The notes beneath the pieces are model-generated. The model did no database searches. It saw only the letters and a list, made by a program, of their open reading frames with translations, and was not told the origin of the DNA. The translations under genes and the position numbers were made by a program. 64,000 bases of DNA, taken from contig DJVB01000058.1 of NCBI GenBank assembly GCA_002440745.1, positions 4,864-68,863 on the forward strand, given 5' to 3'. Of the stretch, positions 7,446 through 16,087 are shown in pieces. The stretch is from Bacteroidales bacterium UBA6267. GTDB lineage: Bacteria; Bacteroidota; Bacteroidia; Bacteroidales; UBA1556. Each line of letters starts with the position of its first letter. Positions within the stretch are counted from its first letter, which is position 1.

Positions 7446-9884
7446 ATGATTTATCCTGAAAATATAGAACAAAAGATTGGATTTGAACGGATTAAGCAGT
7501 CGGTGATGTCGTATTGTTTAAGTCAAATGGGAGAAGATTTGGTTTCGGAAATGTCGTTTCAAACGGATTTTAACCAGATCAAGACAGCCTTACTTAAGGT
7601 CAATGAATTCCGGACGATACTAATGATGGGAGAATCTTTCCCTGCTTCCAACTATTTCGATTTGCGGGAGGCAATTGAGCGTTTAACCATTGAAGGCACT
7701 ACTATCAGTCAGGAGGAGCTTTTCGATTTTGCCTCGACTTTCAATACATTGGCCGATATTGAAGCGTTTTTTACTGAAAGCCGAATTTCGAAATATCCTG
7801 TACTTTCTGATTTGAGATCGATGATTTGTTTTTCGCCTGAAATTGCTCGTGAAGCTTGGCGAATTATCGACGAAAAAGGGCATGTTAGAGATTCTGCTTC
7901 GGAGCGTCTTGGCACAATTCGCCGCGAGTATCGTAAGCTGATTTCCGGTAGCCGCGACAGAATCTATCAGGTTTTGCAGCATGCGCGTAAAAATGGCTGG
8001 ACTCGCGAAGATGCTGAGGTTACGGTTCGAAATGGTCGCGTGGTAATTCCTCTGCACTCTTCCCATAAACGGAGTATCAAGGGGTTTATTCACGACGAGT
8101 CGGCCTCTGGTCAAACTTGCTATCTTGAACCCATCGAAATGTTTGAAAACAATAATCGAATTAAGGAGCTTGAAGTGGAGGAGGATCAGGAGATTCGCAG
8201 GATTTTGTTTGATTATGTTCAGATATTACGTCCTGAAAGAGAGGCGCTTGACATGGCTTGGCAACTTTTGGGCGAATTAGATTTTGTCAGGGCAAAAGCG
8301 CGTTTTGGTATCGAAGAAAATGCTCATGTTCCGGCTTTGCTTGACGAACAAATCATCAATTGGCGGCAGGCCGTCCACCCGCTTTTGGCAATGTCGCACC
8401 GAGCAAAGAAGCGGGAGGTGATTTCTCAAGACATTTTGCTAAATGCTGAGCAAAGAGTTTTGATTATCTCGGGGCCAAACGCCGGAGGAAAATCTGTGAT
8501 GCTTAAAACAGTGGCTCTCAATCAGTTTATGCTGCAGTCTGGTTTGCCCATCACCATCAATCCTTCATCCGAATGTGGAATTTTCCAAAAGATTTTTATC
8601 GACATCGGAGACGAGCAAAGTATCGACAATGACCTTTCGACTTATAGTTCTCATCTTAGCAATATTCGTTTCTTTCTTCAAAACGCAGATAATCAAACTA
8701 TTGTGTTGATAGACGAATTTGGAACAGGAACGGAGCCCGACTTGGGTGGTGCCATTGCCTCAGCTTCTTTGGAACATCTCTACCAGAAAGGCGTTTTTGC
8801 AGTAGTTACCACTCATTATGCTCAGCTCAAGGTTTTAGCAGATCAATTACCTTTTGTATATAATGGAGCTATGATGTTCGATACCAAAAACTTAAGCCCG
8901 TTGTTTAAGTTTAAGCCAGGTACCCCGGGTTCAAGTTTCGCATTCGAAATTGCACGAAGCATCGGACTTGACGAGATTGTTCTTCAAAAAGCTGCTGAGA
9001 TTGTCGGGGAAGAGAAAATCAATTTCGATTTTCAACTTCAGGATTTGGAGAATGAACGAGAGATGCTTATCGCTAAACGCAAAGAGTTTGAGCAGGCTGA
9101 TGATATTTTAGCTGAAATGATTTCTAAATATAATGCGCTTTTAAGTGGAATCAAAACACGGGAAAGAGACATTGTGCATAAAGCGCGTTTGGAGGCTAAA
9201 GGAATAATTGATGGTGCTAATCGAGCCATTGAAAATGCCATCGGCACAATACGTGAAGCCGGTGCAAATAAGGATGTTACGGTAAAAATGCGTAAAAAGG
9301 TTGAAGCAACTAAACAGCAAATTATAGAGGATATTCAGAAAGATGCAAAAGCTGTAGAAGCTGAGTTTAAAGAATTGCAAAAAAGCGAAACCGTAGCTTC
9401 AGGAATAAAACTTTTGGATGGAATTCCGATTGCAGGAGATTATGTGGTAGTTCGCGGTCAAACGGCTATTGGCACAGTGGATTCGGTAAAGAAATCGAAA
9501 GCAGTTGTGGATTTCGATTCGTTGAAGATGATTGTGGCTTTGGAGAATTTGGTTCGTGCAGAGCCTCCAAAGGGTAGAAAGTCGCGCCCTACCGGCGGAA
9601 TGAATAGTGTTATGAGTGATATCAACGACCGTGTTGCAGCCTTTTCGCCAAATATCGACATTCGGGGTAAACGCGCTGAGGAAGCTCTTCAAATTGTTGA
9701 AAATCTGATAGATGAGGCAGTTTTAACCGGAAATAAATATCTTGAAATTTTGCATGGAAAAGGAGATGGTATTTTGCGAATGGTTTTGAGGGAGATGCTT
9801 CAGAAAAACTCCTCCGTATCCACTTTTCGCGATGCTCCATTAGAATTGGGAGGCTCCGGAAAAACAATAGTTAATCTGAAATAA
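7446..9884 (+). CDS. mutS2: MutS2 family ATPase/endonuclease
   Basis: 812 residues, a full-length MutS2. The N-terminal half is the helical clamp and lever region. The ATPase follows with Walker A GPNAGGKS near residues 342-349, the Walker B segment VLIDEFGTGTEP, and TTHYAQLK after it. A coiled-coil insert rich in Lys and Glu (about 515-630) leads to a C-terminal Smr domain with DIRGKRAEEAL and LEILHGKGDG. MutS2 lacks the mismatch-recognition domain; homologues suppress homologous recombination or split collided ribosomes. It starts a rightward run with the small gene at 9967 and ftsE, though each seems to have its own promoter. The adjacent repeat array may affect expression. Confidence 0.95.
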   Translation: MIYPENIEQKIGFERIKQSVMSYCLSQMGEDLVSEMSFQTDFNQIKTALLKVNEFRTILMMGESFPASNYFDLREAIERLTIEGTTISQEELFDFASTFNTLADIEAFFTESRISKYPVLSDLRSMICFSPEIAREAWRIIDEKGHVRDSASERLGTIRREYRKLISGSRDRIYQVLQHARKNGWTREDAEVTVRNGRVVIPLHSSHKRSIKGFIHDESASGQTCYLEPIEMFENNNRIKELEVEEDQEIRRILFDYVQILRPEREALDMAWQLLGELDFVRAKARFGIEENAHVPALLDEQIINWRQAVHPLLAMSHRAKKREVISQDILLNAEQRVLIISGPNAGGKSVMLKTVALNQFMLQSGLPITINPSSECGIFQKIFIDIGDEQSIDNDLSTYSSHLSNIRFFLQNADNQTIVLIDEFGTGTEPDLGGAIASASLEHLYQKGVFAVVTTHYAQLKVLADQLPFVYNGAMMFDTKNLSPLFKFKPGTPGSSFAFEIARSIGLDEIVLQKAAEIVGEEKINFDFQLQDLENEREMLIAKRKEFEQADDILAEMISKYNALLSGIKTRERDIVHKARLEAKGIIDGANRAIENAIGTIREAGANKDVTVKMRKKVEATKQQIIEDIQKDAKAVEAEFKELQKSETVASGIKLLDGIPIAGDYVVVRGQTAIGTVDSVKKSKAVVDFDSLKMIVALENLVRAEPPKGRKSRPTGGMNSVMSDINDRVAAFSPNIDIRGKRAEEALQIVENLIDEAVLTGNKYLEILHGKGDGILRMVLREMLQKNSSVSTFRDAPLELGGSGKTIVNLK

Positions 9885-9936
9885 ATTACTTCCCATTTAA
9901 TTGAAAATCCAAAGTAAGCCGTTTTGGAGTTTATGC

Positions 9937-9944
9937 TATCTTCG
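9937..9944 (+). promoter_or_regulatory. Predicted promoter -7 box before the small gene and ftsE
   Basis: TATCTTCG fits the TAnnTTTG/TTCG -7 pattern and lies 22 bases before the ATG at 9967. Confidence 0.45.
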
Positions 9945-9966
9945 CTTTTCAATTTATAGTAAAATT

Positions 9967-10176
9967 ATGTATCTACTGAAAATCAAAGGTGCGGGAAAAT
10001 TGCCTGATTATGTGCAGGTTAGGGGAGAGGATTTTAAACTCATAGCCTTTATTAATTTATCCGGAATTGAAAGAGGTTTGGAAAAAAATAATCTTGGTAA
10101 ATATTCCGAAAAGATATTGGATGCTCTTGCAAAGGTTGATTTTAACGAAGTAGTTCAAATTAAAGAGGAGGATTAA
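9967..10176 (+). CDS. Small conserved protein upstream of ftsE
   Basis: 69 residues from the ATG at 9967. A TTG at 9901 is in frame, but it would place the promoter-like TATCTTCG inside the gene and add an atypical sequence, so I reject it. The protein begins MYLLKIKGAGKLPDYVQVRG, looks like a small alpha/beta fold, and ends in acidic residues. Its stop is 3 bases before the ftsE start, so it is cotranscribed and probably coupled with ftsE. I recall similar small proteins next to ftsE in other Bacteroidota, but no function is known to me. Confidence 0.75.
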   Translation: MYLLKIKGAGKLPDYVQVRGEDFKLIAFINLSGIERGLEKNNLGKYSEKILDALAKVDFNEVVQIKEED

Positions 10177-10179
10177 ACT

Positions 10180-10869
10180 ATGGCAGAATGTGTTGTTAAA
10201 GTAGAAAATGCAGATGTATATCAGCGTGATATTCAGGTTCTTAAAGGTGTAACTTTTGATTTGAATGAAGGCGATTTTGTGTATTTCGTTGGAAAAACCG
10301 GAAGTGGAAAAAGCAGTCTTATGCGCGTCCTTTATGCCGACCTCCCTTTGAAATCGGGATTTGTTCGCGTGGCCGGTTATGAAGTTCATAAATTGAAAAA
10401 TAAGCAGATTCCTTATCTACGACGCAGTTTGGGTATTGTTTTTCAGGATTTTCAGTTGCTTTTCGATAGGTCGGTGAACGATAATTTGCTGTTTGTAATG
10501 AAGGCCACGGGCTGGAAAGACAAGAACAAAATGAAGCTCGCAGTGGAGAAAATTTTGGAACAGGTGGACCTTAAAACTAAAGGACACAAAATGCCACACC
10601 AACTTTCAGGGGGCGAACAGCAGCGCTTAGCAATTGCTCGCGCTTTAGTAAATAATCCTAAAGTGATTCTTGCTGACGAACCAACCGGAAACCTTGATCC
10701 TCAGACCTCTAAAGGCATTATGGATTTGCTGATGAACATCAAAGAAAACGGAACGGCAGTAGTAATGGCCACCCACGACTACGACACTTTATCCAAATAT
10801 CCCGGGAGGATTCTTCACTTCTCCGATTCTTCAGTAAGCGAAATTGCCGACTTGAGTGGGGTGAGGTAA
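10180..10869 (+). CDS. ftsE: Cell-division ATP-binding protein FtsE
   Basis: 229 residues, standard for this ABC ATPase. Walker A GKTGSGKS is at 38-45, the Q-loop in IVFQDFQLL at 87-94, the ABC signature LSGGEQQ at 142-148, Walker B VILADEP at 162-168 and the switch His in ATHDYDTL. The LLFDRSVNDN segment after the Q-loop is typical of FtsE. With FtsX it forms an inner-membrane complex that controls cell-wall hydrolases at the septum. ftsX is not adjacent here and must lie elsewhere, as is usual in this phylum. FtsE is preferred over a LolD-type exporter ATPase because of the Q-loop segment and the neighbour. Confidence 0.85.
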   Translation: MAECVVKVENADVYQRDIQVLKGVTFDLNEGDFVYFVGKTGSGKSSLMRVLYADLPLKSGFVRVAGYEVHKLKNKQIPYLRRSLGIVFQDFQLLFDRSVNDNLLFVMKATGWKDKNKMKLAVEKILEQVDLKTKGHKMPHQLSGGEQQRLAIARALVNNPKVILADEPTGNLDPQTSKGIMDLLMNIKENGTAVVMATHDYDTLSKYPGRILHFSDSSVSEIADLSGVR

Positions 10870-10923
10870 TTATTTACGAAGATTTTTCGCGGTTTCTATA
10901 AATCAAACAATGGACAAAATTGT

Positions 10924-10931
10924 TATCTTTG
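10924..10931 (+). promoter_or_regulatory. Predicted fic promoter -7 box
   Basis: TATCTTTG matches the TAnnTTTG consensus 23 bases before the ATG at 10954. Confidence 0.5.
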
Positions 10932-10953
10932 TTGAAACTTACAAGATATATTT

Positions 10954-11682
10954 ATGGAATTGTTGAAAATATTTCGAGAGCAAAAGTCCATGGGATTGAA
11001 AGGTGGTATTTACCATCAAACTCAAATAAAACTTGCCTATAATTCCAATCGTATCGAGGGAAGCAAATTATCTGAAGAACAAACGAGATATATCTACGAA
11101 ACGAATACTCTATTTTTAGAAGACGGTGAATCAACGGCAAATGTCGATGATATTTTAGAGACCGTCAACCATTTTGCATGTTTTGATTATTTATTGGAAA
11201 TTGCCGACGAACCCTTATCGGAAGACCATATTAAAAAATTTCATTATCTGCTCAAAATCAATACTTCGGATTCTAAAAAGTCATGGTTTCGAGTTGGGGA
11301 TTACAAAATAATGGCCAACGTTGTCGGTGGTATTGAAACAACTTTACCTAAAGATGTGCCGGCCAAAATGAAGAATTTAGTTGAGAACTATAATCAAAAG
11401 GAACCAAAAAGCATACAAGATATAGTTGATTTCCACTTCTGGTTTGAACAAATACATCCTTTTCAAGATGGAAATGGTCGAGTAGGCAGATTAATAATGT
11501 TTAAGGAATGCCTTGCCAATAATCTCATTCCATTTATAATTGAAGATGATTATAAGTATTTTTATTACAGAGGTTTAGCTGAATATCAAAAAACACAGGG
11601 TTATTTGATGGACACTTGCCTCTCGGCTCAGGATAGATATATAGAAGTTTTAGACTACTTTTTATCACAGTCCAATAGCTAA
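10954..11682 (+). CDS. Fic family AMP-transferase, self-inhibited class
   Basis: 242 residues. The Fic active-site loop HPFQDGNGRVGR is complete at 168-179, with catalytic His168 and the anion-binding GNGR. An N-terminal inhibitory helix motif, SNRIEG at 31-36 (pattern S/TxxxEG with Glu35), is present in the same chain, placing it among Fic proteins that block their own ATP site. Such enzymes usually transfer AMP from ATP to Tyr, Ser or Thr of target proteins. The target is unknown. It is a single gene with its own promoter. The neighbour at 11713 is convergent, so no antitoxin partner is apparent or needed. Confidence 0.9.
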   Translation: MELLKIFREQKSMGLKGGIYHQTQIKLAYNSNRIEGSKLSEEQTRYIYETNTLFLEDGESTANVDDILETVNHFACFDYLLEIADEPLSEDHIKKFHYLLKINTSDSKKSWFRVGDYKIMANVVGGIETTLPKDVPAKMKNLVENYNQKEPKSIQDIVDFHFWFEQIHPFQDGNGRVGRLIMFKECLANNLIPFIIEDDYKYFYYRGLAEYQKTQGYLMDTCLSAQDRYIEVLDYFLSQSNS

Positions 11683-11712
11683 TAGACTGTAAAATAGTTT
11701 ATTAATTGTTGA

Positions 11713-12909
11713 TTAGTATAAAAAACCAAACAACCAAAGTGGAATCTTATTTCCAACCCCCAATTCCATATTATCGGCTGCGATAAAACTATTTTCCTTA
11801 TTTGCAATCTGCGCGAAGCTTTTTTTCGCTCCTCCGACTTCAAAAGTATAGGTTTCATCAATTAGAAAATCGCCAAAAGGACATGACTTAACATTATGAT
11901 GTTCAATTAGTTGATTCATGAAGAATGTTTCTCTTACGGTGCCTTCAATATTACCTTTTCCGGAGGTCAATGCAAGCAGAAGCGTGGTGTTGTTCAGATA
12001 AATCTTAACCGGTTTTGTAAGATAGCCCATGGCCGAACCGGCAGGCATAAGTCGCTTAATCATATTGGCTCTATCTAAAGCGGCAAGCATTTTTAGCAGC
12101 ATATCCCTACTAAACCCAATGGTTCGGCTTAGCTCTGCAGTATTGATTTTGAACGGAACAGTGTCGGCCAAAATCGCAATCAACTGTCTGAGTTTATAAG
12201 CGGTCTGGTAGTTAATGTTTTCAATCATGGGCAAGTCGTTTTCCACCACAACGTTGATTGTGTTCAAAATACGGTCATAGAGTTGTCCTTTAGTGTCAAT
12301 CACATAAGGATATGCCCCCGTTTCCAAATACTCCCTAAAAAGTGGAATTATCACTCTCTCTTTGATTATCTCAGGAGCTATTTCCAAATGCCGATTCAGA
12401 ATATCCTCTAAATCAAACTTCTGAATCTTTGCTCTGCCTGTTAACTCTAAAAATTCCCTAAACGAAAGCTCCGGTAGTTCATACATTGCTGCCCTACGAC
12501 TCAAATCGCCTGCAGCTTTCTGCAACTGAATGGCCGAAGATCCTGTGAAAACAATCTTTAAATCATCGTAAAGGTCATAGAGATTTTTTATCTCAATCGA
12601 CCAATTCGGATACCTGTGAACCTCGTCGAGAAAAAGTGCTCTGCCGCCGGAAAGATAAAACTGCTCCGCAAATTCATAGAAACTGTTTTTTGTGAAATAC
12701 AGATGGTCGAGCGTAACATAGATAGCCTTTACCGACATGCCATAGGTTCTTTTAAGCTGCTGCAAAAGCATTATGGTCTTTCCAACTCCACGTGCACCCT
12801 TGATTCCAATCAGTCTATCCTCCCACTGTATCTTATCGATGAGGTACCGAGTGAACGACATCGATGTCTTACTGAGTTTGCTGTTCGAGTATTTTACTAA
12901 TTCTTCCAT
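11713..12909 (-). CDS. AAA_14/DUF4143 family ATPase
   Basis: 398 residues. Walker A GARGVGKT is at 38-45, Walker B ALFLDEVHR at 91-99 and a sensor-like FTGSSA at 121-126. A winged-helix region (about 215-280) is followed by a C-terminal DUF4143-type domain with FGDFLIDETYTFEVGGAKK, which resembles a degraded nuclease core. Families with this layout are widespread and very strain-variable in Bacteroidota; their cellular role is not established. Four palindromic elements lie directly upstream, suggesting tight regulation. It is convergent with the fic gene. It is related in architecture to the gene at 13214, but the two are clearly different in sequence. Confidence 0.8.
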   Translation of the reverse strand: MEELVKYSNSKLSKTSMSFTRYLIDKIQWEDRLIGIKGARGVGKTIMLLQQLKRTYGMSVKAIYVTLDHLYFTKNSFYEFAEQFYLSGGRALFLDEVHRYPNWSIEIKNLYDLYDDLKIVFTGSSAIQLQKAAGDLSRRAAMYELPELSFREFLELTGRAKIQKFDLEDILNRHLEIAPEIIKERVIIPLFREYLETGAYPYVIDTKGQLYDRILNTINVVVENDLPMIENINYQTAYKLRQLIAILADTVPFKINTAELSRTIGFSRDMLLKMLAALDRANMIKRLMPAGSAMGYLTKPVKIYLNNTTLLLALTSGKGNIEGTVRETFFMNQLIEHHNVKSCPFGDFLIDETYTFEVGGAKKSFAQIANKENSFIAADNMELGVGNKIPLWLFGFLY

Positions 12910-12946
12910 AAAATCAGTTATTTAAATCTTGACAAAGATATAATAA

Positions 12947-13096
12947 TGTTGTTTGAAAAAAACAAAAATATTTAATAAATGTTGTATGTAAAAAACAGTA
13001 TAATCATTAAAACGTTTTTAGAAAACTGCAATATTTAATTAAAAGTGTTGTTAGTAAAAAACATAATAGATTTAAAAGTGTTGTATGAAAACAACA
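12947..13096. promoter_or_regulatory. Four operator-like palindromes upstream of the AAA_14 gene
   Basis: Four related elements of 18-19 bp lie at 12947-12965, 12980-12997, 13046-13063 and 13079-13096. Each runs from TGTTGT to AACA, and the fourth, TGTTGTatgaaaACAACA, is perfectly symmetrical at its ends. The first lies 38 bases before the start at 12909. They fill most of the 304-bp gap 12910-13213; the remainder of that gap is the 66-bp repeat copy at 13141. Confidence 0.6.
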
Positions 13097-13140
13097 AAAT
13101 ATCCATATTCGAGTTATCTTGCTGTAATGCGGATTTATGA

Positions 13141-13206
13141 AAAACTATAAAAATCTTCAATACAATGAAGAATTTAGTAGTAAAATCTTCAATTTGTTGA
13201 AGAAAT
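13141..13206. repeat. 66-bp direct repeat, copy A, flanking an ATPase gene
   Basis: It matches copy B at 14368-14433 at 63 of 66 positions in the same orientation. Inside are two short inverted repeats, CTTCAatacaaTGAAG and CTTCAAtttgTTGAAG. It ends 7 bases before the stop codon side of the gene 13214-14350. Confidence 0.9.
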
Positions 13207-13213
13207 ATATGGT

Positions 13214-14350
13214 TTAAGCGGGGTGATTTATAAAATTAAGGTAGTTTTCTTGGTTGATTACTGTGAATTTTGCATTAGGATAGTTATTTGAGAAAGCAAG
13301 AGGTGCTCGCGGAATTTTATTACCCCATTTAAACTCAAATGCTTGAATTGAATTATCGGTTTTTTCTATCAAATCAATTTCTTGTCCGTCATAAGTCCTC
13401 CAAAAGAATGATTCAGAATGGACATTTAAATAAAGATTTTGTTTTATCCTTTCACTAATCAGGTAATTCTCCCATAGTTGTCCAATGTCATGCCTTATGC
13501 TCAGATTTGAAAAATCCCCAATCAACTGATTTCTAATGCCATTATCATAGAAATACCATTTAGAACTTTTTGTAATTTCTTTCCGAAGATTCTTTGAGTA
13601 TGGACTTAATCTAAAGATAATAAATACTTTAGCGAGTAAGTCTAAATATTTTTCAACGGTATTTCTACTCAAATTCAATTGTTTACCCAATTCGTCATAC
13701 GAAACTAAATTACCGGTTTGAAAGGCAATAAGTTTCAGTAAATCTGACATTTTGCGTGCATTTTTCACACCGTCTAACGAAAGTATATCTTTTAAGAGGT
13801 AGGCTCCCGTTATGTCGCGTAAGTAGTCGCGTTTTTGGTTAATGTCCTTTAGTAAGACTAGCTCCGGATATGATCCAAACAGCAATCTTTCCTCAAGATT
13901 TTGTTTAGTTTGCAGTAGGTTTTCATGCTTCGATAATTCGCTTTGACTAAAAGGAAAAAGATAAAAATTTGTGCTTCTGCCTACCAATGGTTCACCGGTT
14001 TTGTTCAATAAATCGAATGAGGACGAACCACTTGCAATTATTCTTAGGCCTGTCACTTCATCAACAATCAGTTTCAACTTTTTGCCAATTTCTTCTACAG
14101 ATTGAGCTTCATCCAGAATCAACAAATCTATACCTTGAAATAAATTCCTGTAATTTGCAATGCTTGTATTTCCTAATAAAATTTGAGTATCGGAATCCTC
14201 TCCGTTAAGAAAAAGTGTCCTTCCCGAAAAGTTCTTTTCAATGGTTTTTAACAAAACTGTCTTTCCAACTCGTCTTGCCCCAAAAACGAGATTTACCTTG
14301 TTAGGTTTTAGATTTTCTTCAATCCTACTTTGAATAATGCGTTCTATCAT
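13214..14350 (-). CDS. AAA_14/DUF4143 family ATPase between direct repeats
   Basis: 378 residues. Walker A GARRVGKT is at 24-31, Walker B LLILDEAQ at 76-83, sensor SGSSS at 107-111 and GRSTNFYLFPFS after it. A winged-helix segment, SYDELGKQLNLSRNTVEKYL, precedes the DUF4143 part, which contains GQEIDLIE and AFEFKW. That gives a D...ExK spacing like the PD-(D/E)XK fold common at the end of this family. Its role is unknown; proposed ideas for the family range from DNA binding to mobile-gene maintenance. The gene is bracketed by two 66-bp direct repeats, 7 bases from its stop and 17 bases from its start, which no neighbour shares. Confidence 0.8.
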   Translation of the reverse strand: MIERIIQSRIEENLKPNKVNLVFGARRVGKTVLLKTIEKNFSGRTLFLNGEDSDTQILLGNTSIANYRNLFQGIDLLILDEAQSVEEIGKKLKLIVDEVTGLRIIASGSSSFDLLNKTGEPLVGRSTNFYLFPFSQSELSKHENLLQTKQNLEERLLFGSYPELVLLKDINQKRDYLRDITGAYLLKDILSLDGVKNARKMSDLLKLIAFQTGNLVSYDELGKQLNLSRNTVEKYLDLLAKVFIIFRLSPYSKNLRKEITKSSKWYFYDNGIRNQLIGDFSNLSIRHDIGQLWENYLISERIKQNLYLNVHSESFFWRTYDGQEIDLIEKTDNSIQAFEFKWGNKIPRAPLAFSNNYPNAKFTVINQENYLNFINHPA

Positions 14351-14367
14351 GCTTGTAAAATTTCCAC

Positions 14368-14433
14368 AAAACTATAAAAAACTTCAATACAATGAAGAAT
14401 TTAGTAGTAAATTCTTCAATTGGTTGAAGAAAT
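14368..14433. repeat. 66-bp direct repeat, copy B, at the ATPase gene's promoter
   Basis: The same 66 bp as copy A with three substitutions. It lies 17 bases upstream of the ATPase start at 14350, so its two CTTCA/TGAAG palindromes are placed to act as operators. Copy-to-copy distance is 1227 bp. Confidence 0.9.
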
Positions 14434-14513
14434 TTGCAGTCATCAATACTTTCATCATGAATATTGCTGAAAAACTAACTTCAGTAACATATTAAAAGTG
14501 AGTATATTTTCTA

Positions 14514-14555
14514 TAAAAAATAACCCCCATTCAGCGTTTCTGAATGAAGGTTATT
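14514..14555 (-). terminator. Rho-independent terminator after the GH13 operon
   Basis: Minus-strand transcripts leaving the gene at 14574 meet the stem AATAACC..CATTCAG/CTGAATG..GGTTATT followed by a run of six T. It is well placed to end the three-gene glycosidase run. Confidence 0.75.
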
Positions 14556-14573
14556 AAATGATAAATACTAAGG

Positions 14574-15944
14574 TTATTTCTTCAGAATGTAATATTGCCA
14601 AGGGGCAAGATTCAAACTCAATTTCTCAGAAACTTCAACTTTTTCACCGGTAAAAGCATTTGTATAACTGCCAATATGTGATTTATCTAACTGTATTTCA
14701 GCGCTCAATGTATCGTTTGAAAGATTTAGGACAGAGATAACAGTGTTGTTATCTTTTGAGCGAACAAAGCTGAAAATCTTTTCCGCATGGTTATTTTTCA
14801 GCACTTCCATCGGGCCACCATACAAACCATTCCATAAAGCCGGATTTTCACGTTTTATGGTGGCTAATTGTGTGTAAAACTCCTCAGCATGAAGTTGTTC
14901 CCAATTGATGGTGTCTTTCTCGAAAAAGCTGAGTCGTTTGTTCAATCCTGCTTCTTGGCCGCTATAAATCAAAGGAAATCCTTTCATTACCCAAGTCAAA
15001 ACAGCAAAAGTTCTCATGCCATCTCCAAAACTTTCCAAATCGGTTCCGTTCCAGGAGTTTTCATCATGATTTGAGGTGAAGCGCATACGGTAAACTTCAG
15101 GTCCGAAAAGGCTGTCGTCCAATTGGATACGGCTCCAAATGTCGTTTACATTTTTCTCACCTTTCGCCACTGCTTTCATGGTGTGGAACATTTCCCAGCT
15201 ATAATTTGCATCGAAAGCTTTTTCGTGATGACTTGGCTCTTCGGCTTCTGCAAGCATAAAAACCGGTTTCACTGAATCCAAAACCACTCTCACACTATCC
15301 CAAAATGGGGTTTCGACCAGCATGGCTACATCACATCGAAAACCATCAATGTCGGCTTCTGCTACCCAGAATTTCATTGCTTCTGCCATGCCTTTCCATA
15401 GCTCTTTGTTGTTGTAGTCCAATGCAATAACATCAGTCCAATCGTATGGCGAAACAAAATTTCCGGTTGAATCTTTTTTATACCAGTCCGGATGTTCTAT
15501 CGTCCAAACATTATCCCAAGAGGTATGATTTGCTACCCAGTCGATGATTACGTGCATTCCCAACTCATGGGCTTTTTGTACTAATGCTTTAAATTCTTCC
15601 ATGGTGCCAAACTCCGGATTCACGGCTGTATAATCTTTCACGGCATAGTATGAGCCCATCGTGCCCTTGCGATTTTTCTCTCCAATCGGGTTTATAGGCA
15701 TCAACCACAAAATATCAACGCCCATTTTTTGCAGACGCTCTAAATGAGGCATGAATGCAGCAAAATTTCCTTCAACGGTGTATTGCCGGATATTTACTTC
15801 GTAAATGTTGGACGCTTTGGTCCACTCGGGATGTTGTACTCCTTTTTCTGTCATAGTTTCTGTCTTTTCTTCGGTTTGATTGTTTTGACATGAAGCGGCA
15901 AAAATAACCGCAATAATCAGATTTAATACGATAAGTTTTTTCAT
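14574..15944 (-). CDS. GH13 alpha-amylase family lipoprotein
   Basis: 456 residues. A lipoprotein signal ends at AASC with Cys19, followed by an acidic EEKTE stretch that would suit surface export. The GH13 barrel has its conserved regions: VIIDWVANHTS (region I), DGFRCDVAM with the nucleophile Asp near 203 (II), AEAEEP with the acid/base Glu near 231 (III) and SNHDEN with the third acid near 292 (IV). A short C-terminal beta domain follows. It should cleave or transfer alpha-1,4-glucans such as starch or glycogen fragments. It is last in a run of three GH13 genes and is separated from the second by a repeated hairpin element. Confidence 0.88.
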   Translation of the reverse strand: MKKLIVLNLIIAVIFAASCQNNQTEEKTETMTEKGVQHPEWTKASNIYEVNIRQYTVEGNFAAFMPHLERLQKMGVDILWLMPINPIGEKNRKGTMGSYYAVKDYTAVNPEFGTMEEFKALVQKAHELGMHVIIDWVANHTSWDNVWTIEHPDWYKKDSTGNFVSPYDWTDVIALDYNNKELWKGMAEAMKFWVAEADIDGFRCDVAMLVETPFWDSVRVVLDSVKPVFMLAEAEEPSHHEKAFDANYSWEMFHTMKAVAKGEKNVNDIWSRIQLDDSLFGPEVYRMRFTSNHDENSWNGTDLESFGDGMRTFAVLTWVMKGFPLIYSGQEAGLNKRLSFFEKDTINWEQLHAEEFYTQLATIKRENPALWNGLYGGPMEVLKNNHAEKIFSFVRSKDNNTVISVLNLSNDTLSAEIQLDKSHIGSYTNAFTGEKVEVSEKLSLNLAPWQYYILKK

Positions 15945-15960
15945 GGGTTTATTGTTTGTT

Positions 15961-16066
15961 GTTTGTCCCTACTTCGCCGAGGCTTCGTAGGGTAAATGTT
16001 TATTGTTTTGTGTTTATTGTTTTGTGTTTGTCCCTACTTCGCCGAGGCTTCGTAGGGTAAATGTTT
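15961..16066. repeat. Two identical 41-bp hairpin repeats between GH13 genes
   Basis: A 41-bp unit at 15961-16001 recurs without change at 16026-16066, 65 bp on. Each contains CCCTAC ttc GCC ga GGC ttc GTAGGG, which can fold with two stems and an internal loop. The flanks are T/G-rich (tttattgttttgtg). It lies in the 143-bp space between two cotranscribed genes, like intercistronic REP elements, and may affect transcript stability. Confidence 0.85.
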
Positions 16067-16087
16067 GGTGTTAATTGTTAATGGCGT

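Noticed and set aside
7035..7472. Open reading frames on both strands through the two heptamer arrays
   Set aside because: They exist because a 7-bp period without stop codons keeps all frames open; the products are pure repeats with no start signals.
10954..12909. Fic toxin with the neighbouring ATPase as a toxin-antitoxin pair
   Set aside because: The genes converge, and the Fic protein carries its own inhibitory SNRIEG motif, so no partner is needed.
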